This document shows, piece by piece, positions 1-5,236 of a stretch of DNA of 5,236 nucleotides. The position numbers and the translations under genes are program-made. Position 1 is the first letter of the stretch. Every line of letters starts with the position of its first letter. Source of the DNA: CAZKDV01 sp964551645 (lineage in GTDB: Bacteria > Bacteroidota > Bacteroidia > Bacteroidales > DTU049); assembly GCA_964551645.1 (NCBI GenBank), contig CAZKDV010000122.1, positions 1 to 5,236 of the forward strand, written 5' to 3'. Below the pieces are notes generated by a model that saw only the letters and a list, made by a program, of their open reading frames with translations, searched no databases and was not told the DNA's origin.

Positions 1-341
1 CCCTCTCCGCTAAAAGGGGGCTAAAAACCTTATTCTCAATGAGTTGGCACAAATTGATTTAATGTAACTAAGTAAGAAAACTCTTAAAAAGTGCCAAAAT
101 GACCGCCGTTTTAAGCAAAAAAAATTGAAATATCATTTGTGATGTGAGGATATATTTTCAATCTAAAAACTTAAAACTTCAAAAAAAACATATTCATTTC
201 TCAAAAACACTTTCTCAATATCTCAATTATTCAATAAATATATTTTTTATATTTATCAATTTTATTAATTTTAATTAACAACTTTGCACTAAATTCAAGT
301 CTTTACAAAATTAATCTTACAAACTGTTTAACAACACTACA
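1..341. other. gene-free leader upstream of the MFS transporter gene
   Basis: No reading frame of useful length starts or ends here on either strand. The longest remnant entering from the left edge is about 19 codons with no recognisable content, so it is not called as a gene tail. The left half has a few GC-bearing segments: a CCCT/AGGG partial inverted repeat at 1-20 and facing TTGGCAC/GTGCCAA arms at 44-50 and 91-97. From about 120 onward it becomes extremely AT-rich, with TCTCAA repeated at 199, 213 and 221 and an AT-only dyad at 234-256. The stretch is best read as the 3' flank of an unseen upstream gene followed by the promoter region of the transporter gene. Confidence 0.6.
279..286 (+). 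promoter_or_regulatory. weak candidate -7 promoter box of the MFS gene
   Basis: CAACTTTG matches the Bacteroidota -7 consensus TAnnTTTG at all but the first fixed base. It would place the transcription start near 293, about 50 bases before the ATG at 342. No TTTG-like -33 element is present at the expected distance, and the surroundings are so AT-rich that partial matches are expected by chance. This is a tentative call. Confidence 0.3.
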
Positions 342-1733
342 ATGGACTTAAAAACTCAAGAAAATGGCACTAACAGAACATCTGCATTAATTATAGCCAC
401 AATAAGCTCCTTTCTAAGCTCATTTATGGGTTCCTCTATAAATATTGCTCTACCCGAAATAGAAAAAACATTTTCGATGAATGCCATTACTCTAAGCTGG
501 GTTGCTACTGCATATTTATTAGCTGTAGCCGCCTTTCTTGTTCCTTTTGGCAAACTTGCCGACATTTACGGACGGAAGAAAATATACACAATTGGAGTTG
601 CAGCATATACGCTTAGTTCAGTGCTATGTGCCATAGCTTTTTCCGATATATCAATGATTGTTTTTAGAGTACTGCAAGGAATTAGTAGTGCAATGATTTT
701 TAGCACCAGCATGGCAATATTAACTTCAGTATTTTCAGATGGTGAACGAGGTAAAGCGTTTGGAATTAGTGTGTCGGCAACATATTTAGGATTGTCATTA
801 GGTCCTTTTATCGGCGGCATTATGACCAAACACTTAGGTTGGGAAAGTATATTTTGGGTAAATCTACCTATCGGAGTGTTTCTGCTATACTTAGTAACCA
901 AACTACTAAAAGGCGAATGGGCAGAAGCTCAAAATGAAAAATTCGATTATGTTGGCAGTTTAATTCTTTCGGTTTCATTAATTGCACTAATGATTGGAAT
1001 GAGCCATTTGCCGATGTTTGCAGGTTTTGCTTTAATCTTTGGAGGTTTAGCCGGATTAGTAATTTTTGTTTATCACCAAACCCACATACATAATCCGCTA
1101 CTCGAATTAAAGCTATTTTCAAAAAATAGAGTTTTTGCGATGTCCAACTTAGCTGCATTTATTAATTATAGTGCCACCTTTGCAATAACTTTTATGATGA
1201 GCCTATTTTTGCAATATGTCAAAGGCTACGAAGTTGATAAAGCAGGAATTATATTAGTTGCACAACCTGTAGTAATGTCAATATTCTCACCACTTGCAGG
1301 ATATTTTTCTGACAAGAAAGAACCAAGAATTGTTGCATCTGTCGGAATGTTGATAGTAACAATTGGACTTGGCTTGCTAACTTTTATCAACTGCAACACT
1401 CCTACCGTAGCTATAGTTTTATATCTAATGTTGTTAGGCTTTGGATTTGCATTGTTTTCATCACCAAATACTAATGCCGTGATGAGTTCAGTTGAAAAAA
1501 AACATTATGGCATTGCTTCCTCAATTCTTGGCACAATGAGAGTTACGGGACAAATGTTTAGTATGGGATTTGCAATGATCATCATTTCTCTATTTATGGG
1601 AAAAGCCAAAATAACACCCGAAGTTTTTCCTTTATTCTCTAAGAGTTTGCAAACTCTTTTCGGTATATTTACTATTTTGTGTTTCTTAGGGGTTTTTGCT
1701 TCTTTAAACCGAGGAAAAGTGCACAAAATTTAA
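342..1733 (+). CDS. MFS transporter, DHA2-like (14-helix) drug/proton antiporter family
   Basis: This is a complete 463-residue inner-membrane protein of the major facilitator superfamily, probably exporting a small molecule in exchange for protons. Visible signatures are motif A in the loop between helices 2 and 3 (GKLADIYGRKK, residues 70-80) and the antiporter motif C in helix 5 (GLSLGPFIGG, 150-159). Hydrophobic segments can be placed at about 14-36, 51-69, 81-101, 103-129, 138-160, 168-188, 203-221, 225-245, 264-290, 300-322, 328-348, 354-374, 398-418 and 436-455. That gives 14 helices, and the length is normal for the EmrB/QacA-type group. The helix-1 motif reads INIALPEI (33-40) but lacks the acidic residue usual five positions before Asn34, where Met29 stands. 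The ATG at 342 gives a short charged N-terminus before helix 1. There is no Shine-Dalgarno sequence. No regulator, membrane-fusion protein or outer-membrane partner lies beside it, so the substrate cannot be inferred. Confidence 0.9.
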   Translation: MDLKTQENGTNRTSALIIATISSFLSSFMGSSINIALPEIEKTFSMNAITLSWVATAYLLAVAAFLVPFGKLADIYGRKKIYTIGVAAYTLSSVLCAIAFSDISMIVFRVLQGISSAMIFSTSMAILTSVFSDGERGKAFGISVSATYLGLSLGPFIGGIMTKHLGWESIFWVNLPIGVFLLYLVTKLLKGEWAEAQNEKFDYVGSLILSVSLIALMIGMSHLPMFAGFALIFGGLAGLVIFVYHQTHIHNPLLELKLFSKNRVFAMSNLAAFINYSATFAITFMMSLFLQYVKGYEVDKAGIILVAQPVVMSIFSPLAGYFSDKKEPRIVASVGMLIVTIGLGLLTFINCNTPTVAIVLYLMLLGFGFALFSSPNTNAVMSSVEKKHYGIASSILGTMRVTGQMFSMGFAMIIISLFMGKAKITPEVFPLFSKSLQTLFGIFTILCFLGVFASLNRGKVHKI

Positions 1734-1781
1734 GTTTGCCTACCCTTTTGAGCAAAAGTACATATACTCTCTTATAACGCA

Positions 1782-1808
1782 AAAAAGCTGCCTAATAGAC
1801 AGCTTTTT
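1782..1808. terminator. bidirectional intrinsic terminator between convergent MFS and groEL genes
   Basis: The arms AAAAAGCTG (1782-1790) and CAGCTTTTT (1800-1808) are perfect reverse complements around a 9-base loop. The GCTG/CAGC core sits between an A run and a T run, so transcripts from either strand end the hairpin with a U tract. It lies about 50 bases after the stop of the transporter gene and about 23 bases after the stop of groEL, which converge on it. One element can therefore serve both transcripts. Confidence 0.8.
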
Positions 1809-1830
1809 CAAATATAAATATAAGTAATTA

Positions 1831-3468
1831 TTAATAATCCATTCCACCCATACCGCCCATTCCACCTGGCATTGCGGGCATTGGTTTATCTTCCTTAACT
1901 TCTGATACTACACATTCTGTTGTTAATAACATTCCTGCAACTGAGGCTGCATTTTCAAGAGCAACGCGAGCAACTTTTGTTGGGTCAATAACACCACTTT
2001 CATAAAGATTTTCAAATTTTTCAATATAAGCGTTAAATCCGAAATCGTCTTTTCCTTCTTTTACTTTTTGAACATAAACAGCTCCTTCAAGACCACAGTT
2101 TTGAACAATTTGTCTTAATGGTTCTTCTAAGGCTCTACGAATAATATCAACACCTACTTTTTCATCTTCGTTTACAGTATCAACATTATTTAAAGAATCA
2201 ATAGAACGCAAATATGCAACTCCGCCTCCAGGGACTATACCTTCTTCTACTGCTGCTCTGGTTGCATGAAGCGCATCGTCAAATCTATCTTTCTTTTCTT
2301 TCATTTCAACTTCGCTAACTGCACCAACTTTAATAACTGCAACGCCACCTGCTAATTTAGCCAAACGCTCTTGTAGTTTTTCTTTGTCATAATCTGATGT
2401 AGATGCTTCAATTTGTGCTTTTATTTGTGATATTCTGCCCTGAATAGCATCTTTTGAGCCTTGACCACTAACGATAGTTGTATTTTCTTTATCAACTGTA
2501 ATTTTGTCAGCTTGACCCAAGTAAGTAATATCTGCATCTTCTAGTTTATATCCTTTTTCTTCAGAAATAACTTGTCCGCCGGTCAAAATTGCAATATCCT
2601 CAAGCATTTCTTTTCTTCTGTCACCAAATCCAGGAGCTTTCACAGCAATAATTTTCAACGAACCTCTTAGTTTGTTCACAACCAAAGTAGCTAATGCTTC
2701 TGCTTCAACATCTTCTGCAATAATCAATAATGGTCTTCCTGTTTGAACAACTTTTTCAAGAATAGGAAGTAAATCTTTCATTACAGATATTTTTTTGTCA
2801 TATATCAAAATATATGGAGTGTCATAAGATGCCAACATTTTTTCTGTATCAGTAACGAAATAAGGAGAAATATAGCCTCTGTCAAATTGCATACCTTCAA
2901 CAACATCAACAGTTGTTTCGGTTCCTTTCGCTTCTTCAATAGTAATAACACCCTCTTTTTTCACTCTTCTCATTGCTTCGGCAATTTTTTTGCCAATTGA
3001 TGTATCGTTATTTGCAGAAATTGTTGCAACTTGTTCGATTTTTTCAGTACTATCACCAACTTCTCTTGACATTTTTTTCAAAGACTCAACAACCTTAGCA
3101 ACAGCTTTATCAATACCTCGTTTCAAATCCATTGGATTAGCTCCAGCAGTAACATTTTTCATGCCTGTGCTGATAATAGATTGCGCCAAAACAGTTGCAG
3201 TAGTCGTTCCATCACCAGCAACATCATTAGTTTTGCTTGCTACTTCTTTAACTAATTGAGCTCCAAGATTTTGTTCTTTATCTTCTAATTCAATTTCTTT
3301 TGCAACAGTAACACCGTCTTTAGTAATTGCAGGAGCGCCAAATGATTTTTCAAGAATAACATTACGACCTTTGGGTCCTAAAGTAACTTTTACTGCATTT
3401 GCTAAAATATCAACACCTTCTTTAAGTGCATTGCGTGCTTCAATGTCAAATTTAATTTGTTTTGCCAT
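1831..3468 (-). CDS. groL: chaperonin GroEL (Hsp60, 60 kDa subunit)
   Basis: This is a complete 545-residue group I chaperonin subunit. It forms the double heptameric ring that encloses unfolded proteins in the cytoplasm and refolds them with ATP and the GroES lid. The equatorial domain covers about 1-133 and 409-545, the intermediate domain about 134-190 and 375-408, and the apical domain about 191-374. The ATP site is intact: TLGPKGRN (29-36), GDGTT (85-89) with Asp86, and the hydrolytic Asp398 in DDALHATRAA. The cpn60 signature AAVEEGIVPGGG lies at 405-416. Apical residues that contact substrate and GroES are conserved (Tyr199, Ser201, Tyr203, Phe204, Leu234, Leu237, Val263, Val264, Asn265). 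The tail is the usual GGM repeat, ending GGMGGMGGMDY. It lies 22 bases downstream of groES and is surely co-transcribed with it. No Shine-Dalgarno precedes the ATG; the spacer is A/T only near the start. Nothing is truncated or degenerate. Confidence 0.99.
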   Translation of the reverse strand: MAKQIKFDIEARNALKEGVDILANAVKVTLGPKGRNVILEKSFGAPAITKDGVTVAKEIELEDKEQNLGAQLVKEVASKTNDVAGDGTTTATVLAQSIISTGMKNVTAGANPMDLKRGIDKAVAKVVESLKKMSREVGDSTEKIEQVATISANNDTSIGKKIAEAMRRVKKEGVITIEEAKGTETTVDVVEGMQFDRGYISPYFVTDTEKMLASYDTPYILIYDKKISVMKDLLPILEKVVQTGRPLLIIAEDVEAEALATLVVNKLRGSLKIIAVKAPGFGDRRKEMLEDIAILTGGQVISEEKGYKLEDADITYLGQADKITVDKENTTIVSGQGSKDAIQGRISQIKAQIEASTSDYDKEKLQERLAKLAGGVAVIKVGAVSEVEMKEKKDRFDDALHATRAAVEEGIVPGGGVAYLRSIDSLNNVDTVNEDEKVGVDIIRRALEEPLRQIVQNCGLEGAVYVQKVKEGKDDFGFNAYIEKFENLYESGVIDPTKVARVALENAASVAGMLLTTECVVSEVKEDKPMPAMPGGMGGMGGMDY

Positions 3469-3490
3469 AATATTTTTATTTTTTAATGAT

Positions 3491-3769
3491 TTATAAAATT
3501 GCTAAAATGTCAGATTCACGCATCATAAGATACTCCTGAGCGTCAATGCTGATTTCAGTGCCTGAATATTTACCATAAAGGACAAGATCGCCAACTTTTA
3601 CTGTCATCGGCTCATCTTTTTTGCCTTGTCCTACTGCCACAACTTTCCCTTTTTGTGGTTTTTCTTTTGCAGTGTCTGGGATAATAATACCACCTGCTGT
3701 TTTCTCTTCAGCAGGAACAGGTTCGACCAAAACGCGGTCTGCTAATGGTTTAATACTTACATTTGCCAT
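3491..3769 (-). CDS. groS: co-chaperonin GroES (Hsp10)
   Basis: This is a complete 92-residue co-chaperonin, the heptameric lid that closes the GroEL chamber during the ATP-driven folding cycle. The cpn10 signature starts at IKPLADRVLVE (6-16). The mobile loop follows, with the GroEL-binding hydrophobic tripeptide Ile28-Ile29-Ile30 in GGIIIP (26-31). The conserved second half runs through KGKVVAVGQG (40-49), VGDLVLYGKYSGTEI and ends SDILAIL. The length is near the usual 95 or so residues. It is the first gene of the groES-groEL operon, read leftward, with 22 bases between the two genes. No Shine-Dalgarno lies before the ATG at 3769, which is normal for Bacteroidota. A leader of about 60 bases would separate the ATG from the proposed promoter at 3840-3867. 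Confidence 0.99.
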   Translation of the reverse strand: MANVSIKPLADRVLVEPVPAEEKTAGGIIIPDTAKEKPQKGKVVAVGQGKKDEPMTVKVGDLVLYGKYSGTEISIDAQEYLMMRESDILAIL

Positions 3770-3839
3770 AGTTTAGATAATTTAAGAGTTATTAAATATT
3801 TTTTTCAACTGCATTCTTTTTATCTAATACTATACCAAA

Positions 3840-3867
3840 CAAAAATAAAGTCCCTAAATAGGACAAA
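3840..3867 (-). promoter_or_regulatory. candidate Bacteroidota-type promoter of the groES-groEL operon
   Basis: Read on the minus strand, TTTG (3867-3864) is followed after 16 bases by TATTTTTG (3847-3840). The second element matches the Bacteroidota -7 consensus TAnnTTTG exactly, and the first matches the -33 TTTG at about the expected distance. Transcription would begin near 3833, leaving a leader of about 63 bases before the groES ATG. I found no CIRCE element (TTAGCACTC-N9-GAGTGCTAA) in the upstream region, so HrcA control of the common type is not indicated. Confidence 0.6.
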
Positions 3868-3883
3868 TTTTCAGAAAACAATC

Positions 3884-3909
3884 ATCAAAATGCAAATTTG
3901 TATTTTGAT
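3884..3909. repeat. 26-base near-perfect palindrome upstream of groES promoter
   Basis: The arms ATCAAAAT (3884-3891) and ATTTTGAT (3902-3909) flank the perfect inner palindrome CAAATTTG (3893-3900). The only non-complementary pair is G3892/T3901. Its centre lies about 63 bases upstream of the proposed groES transcription start, a plausible place for a regulator binding site. In plus-strand RNA the G/U would pair, giving an 11-pair stem with an AAUU loop followed by a U-rich tract. However, no plus-strand gene ends here, so an operator is favoured over a terminator. Confidence 0.6.
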
Positions 3910-4004
3910 TTTTATTCATTTTTAAACATTCGAAAAGCAAAGTTCAAACACAATCAACTGACAATCAATACTATCAGTTATCACAAATCAAAAAATACTA
4001 AATA

Positions 4005-4017
4005 TGTCATTATGACA
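4005..4017. repeat. 13-base perfect palindrome TGTCATTATGACA
   Basis: TGTCAT and ATGACA are exact reverse complements around a single central T. The pattern TGTCA-N3-TGACA has the shape of a dimeric regulator half-site pair. It lies in the middle of the divergent intergenic region, about 240 bases upstream of groES and 308 bases upstream of the choice-of-anchor L gene. No regulator is encoded nearby to assign to it. Confidence 0.45.
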
Positions 4018-4054
4018 AACTATAAGGAACTAAAGCACTCAATGAGAGGCTACT

Positions 4055-4080
4055 TTTGAGATTTATGTTTGAGATTTATG
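4055..4080 (+). repeat. two perfect tandem copies of a 13-base unit
   Basis: TTTGAGATTTATG occurs at 4055-4067 and again at 4068-4080 without a gap or mismatch, followed by TTT, the start of a third copy. The repeat also creates two exact TAnnTTTG matches on the plus strand, TACTTTTG (4051-4058) and TATGTTTG (4064-4071). These may be incidental in such AT-rich sequence. Confidence 0.85.
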
Positions 4081-4291
4081 TTTTCAAATAACAAAAACGA
4101 TATTTAAAATTATTTATGATTTTTCAATGCCCATATCTCAAATATGAAAAAACAAACACAAGATTTATTTAATTACTTATCCTATCTATAAAAATCAACT
4201 ATTCAAACATTTAACTTACTTGTTTAAACTTTAAATAAAAAAACTTATCTAAATATTTGAAATTTATATAATAATTTTAAAAAATTAGTTA

Positions 4292-4312
4292 TAGATTTGT
4301 AGAATAAATCTA
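4292..4312 (+). promoter_or_regulatory. candidate -7 box with overlapping inverted repeat before the choice-of-anchor L gene
   Basis: TAGATTTG (4292-4299) fits the Bacteroidota -7 consensus TAnnTTTG exactly and would start transcription near 4305, about 20 bases before the ATG. A perfect 7-base inverted repeat, TAGATTT (4292-4298) and AAATCTA (4306-4312), with a 7-base spacer covers the same box. A protein bound there would block the promoter. Alternatively, the dyad is chance in AT-rich DNA. No TTTG at the -33 distance is seen, which weakens the promoter call. Confidence 0.4.
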
Positions 4313-4324
4313 AAAAAAGTAACT

Positions 4325-5236
4325 ATGTCGTTGCAAAATAACATTCTTCTTTCTACTATATTTCTGCATTTGCTGTTCTTTTTATCATTTCAATTAAATG
4401 CACAACTTACTGTTACAACTGGAACTTCACCTAGTACTCTTGTACAAAATGTATTAGTCGGAGAAGGAGTTACAGTGTCAAATATAACCTTCCAAGGCTC
4501 TACTGCTGCAATAGGAAAGTTTCAAACTGGCTCAATGTCAACCAATTTAGGTTTAAAAGAAGGAATCGTCATTAGTACAGGAGCAGCTAACAATACTATA
4601 GGTTCTTACGCTTCAAACTTTGCTTCAACAGACTTGGGTAGAGCTGGATATAGTTTACTTACAAATTTGGCAGGTATTCAAACTTATGATGCTGCAGTTC
4701 TGCAATTTGACTTTGTCCCCCAATCTGATACAATTAGATTTAGATATGTTTTTAGTTCCGAAGAGTATCATGAATATGTAAATGATTACTTTAATGATGT
4801 ATTTGGTTTTTTTATTACTGGTCCTAATCCTATTGGAGCTAATTACTACAACAAAAATATTGCTCTTATTCCTAACTCAAGCACTCCTATTAGTATAAAT
4901 ACCGTAAACAATGGTTATTCATTATACGATTGCTCTTATGGACCATGCAAAAACTGCGCTTACTTTGTAGATAATTGCTATGGCAATTCAATTGTTTACG
5001 ATGCATTTACAAAGGTATTAACAGCGTGGGCAGTAGTTGAACCTTGTAAAAAATACACAATAATTATTGCTATTGCTGATGCTGGTGACCATTTATATGA
5101 TTCAGCTGTTTTTCTTGAAGCAAATAGTTTTAGCTCCGATGCAGTTGGAATACATATAACATCTTCAAATCCAGTAGCTGGTGAAGATGCAATTGTAGGT
5201 TGCAACAATACTATGATTGAATTTTGCCTTCCAAAA
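4325..5236 (+). CDS. secreted choice-of-anchor L domain protein, 3' end beyond the window
   Basis: The frame stays open for 304 codons to the right edge, so only the N-terminal part is seen. Residues 1-26 form a signal peptide: a short start, a hydrophobic core rich in Leu/Phe, and a likely signal peptidase I site at LNA|QL. That leaves an N-terminal Gln, as is common for exported Bacteroidota proteins. Residues from about 28 to 270 match the choice-of-anchor L domain as I know it. They show an opening TVTTGTSPSTLVQNVLVGEGV (in 30-49), then GLKEGIVISTG (76-86), FSSEEYHEYV (143-152), and the closing block with Pro240-Cys241, IAIADAGD (248-255) and DSAVFLEANSF (259-269). A cysteine cluster lies at 203, 208, 211 and 218. 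After about 275 a new segment begins (SNPVAGEDAIVGC), typical of a following Ig-like or repeat region. Such proteins are often large and end in a type IX secretion or gliding-motility C-terminal domain, but that end is not visible. An in-frame stop at 4292-4294 and no intervening ATG fix the start. The molecular role is unknown. Confidence 0.9.
   Translation, partial: MSLQNNILLSTIFLHLLFFLSFQLNAQLTVTTGTSPSTLVQNVLVGEGVTVSNITFQGSTAAIGKFQTGSMSTNLGLKEGIVISTGAANNTIGSYASNFASTDLGRAGYSLLTNLAGIQTYDAAVLQFDFVPQSDTIRFRYVFSSEEYHEYVNDYFNDVFGFFITGPNPIGANYYNKNIALIPNSSTPISINTVNNGYSLYDCSYGPCKNCAYFVDNCYGNSIVYDAFTKVLTAWAVVEPCKKYTIIIAIADAGDHLYDSAVFLEANSFSSDAVGIHITSSNPVAGEDAIVGCNNTMIEFCLPK

Larger units (their letters stand above)
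3770..4324. other. 555-base AT-rich divergent intergenic region
   Basis: This stretch separates the leftward groES-groEL operon from the rightward choice-of-anchor L gene. Both strands carry frequent stops. The only ATG-led frames are about 9-16 codons (for example the one at 4144-4191, MKKQTQDLFNYLSYL) and have no coding support. It holds a groES promoter candidate (3840-3867), a near-perfect 26-base palindrome (3884-3909), a 13-base perfect palindrome (4005-4017), a 13-base tandem duplication (4055-4080) and a -7 box with an overlapping dyad (4292-4312). No tRNA-like or riboswitch-like structure was recognised. Confidence 0.7.

Noticed and set aside
1..20. CCCT/AGGG partial inverted repeat at the left edge, possibly half of a terminator
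   Set aside because: Only three or four pairs are visible and the left arm may continue outside the window; no upstream gene is seen, so it cannot be supported.
166..179. AAAACTT repeated twice in tandem
   Set aside because: It is a low-complexity seven-base unit in an A-rich stretch and is not distinguishable from chance.
356..1726. Several minus-strand frames of 69-111 codons opposite the MFS gene
   Set aside because: The sense strand encodes a clear 14-helix transporter with family motifs; the antisense frames have no domains or start context.
1741..1760. Small imperfect hairpin CTTTTG-AG-CAAAAG just after the MFS stop
   Set aside because: The loop is only two bases, there is no T run after it, and the stronger terminator at 1782-1808 explains the region.
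2990..3259. 89-codon open frame on the plus strand inside groEL
   Set aside because: It lies antisense to a fully conserved part of groEL and its translation has no recognisable domain; the codon constraints of groEL explain it.
3956..3979. AACTGA / TCAGTT inverted repeat with a 12-base spacer
   Set aside because: Six-base arms with a long spacer are expected by chance, and no extension is possible.
4031..4046. AAGCACTCAATGAG as a CIRCE half-site
   Set aside because: There is no matching GAGTGCTAA arm nine bases away.
4132..4146. CATAT / ATATG inverted repeat
   Set aside because: The arms are five bases of mostly A/T, too short to be meaningful here.
4144..4191. 15-residue frame MKKQTQDLFNYLSYL in the divergent intergenic region
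   Set aside because: It is too short, with no conserved content; an ATG followed by AAA codons is common by chance in AT-rich DNA.
4996..5208. 70-codon open frame on the minus strand inside the choice-of-anchor L gene
   Set aside because: It overlaps the most conserved block of the sense gene, and its translation is low in recognisable content.

Overview
The window reads as chromosomal DNA from a member of the Bacteroidota. Four things point there: AT-rich DNA with very AT-rich intergenic stretches; no Shine-Dalgarno sequence before any of the four genes; promoter-like boxes of the Bacteroidota type (TAnnTTTG) before groES and before the last gene; and a signal-peptide protein with a choice-of-anchor L domain, a family common in Bacteroidota that carry type IX secretion. 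GroEL and GroES are also of ordinary bacterial type. I cannot name the genus from this window.

Layout, left to right. Positions 1-341 hold no convincing gene, only a leader with AT-rich dyads and a weak promoter match. Positions 342-1733 (+) encode a 463-residue major facilitator superfamily exporter of the 14-helix drug:H+ antiporter (DHA2-like) kind. Positions 1734-1830 lie between convergent genes and contain a compact hairpin with A/T flanks (1782-1808) that can terminate transcription from both sides. Positions 1831-3769 (-) are the groES-groEL chaperonin operon, complete and canonical, with a promoter candidate at 3840-3867. Positions 3770-4324 are a 555-base AT-rich divergent intergenic region containing two palindromes, a 13-base tandem repeat and a dyad over the promoter box of the next gene. 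Positions 4325-5236 (+) are the first 304 codons of a secreted choice-of-anchor L protein that is still open at the right edge.

The genes do not look like one functional system. The chaperonin operon is housekeeping protein folding in the cytoplasm, the transporter is an inner-membrane exporter of unknown substrate, and the last gene probably encodes a large exported surface or secreted protein. No mobile element, CRISPR array, tRNA, rRNA or defence module was seen. I did not find a clearly new biological system. The items most worth checking are the palindromes in the 555-base divergent region and the unseen C-terminal part of the choice-of-anchor L protein.
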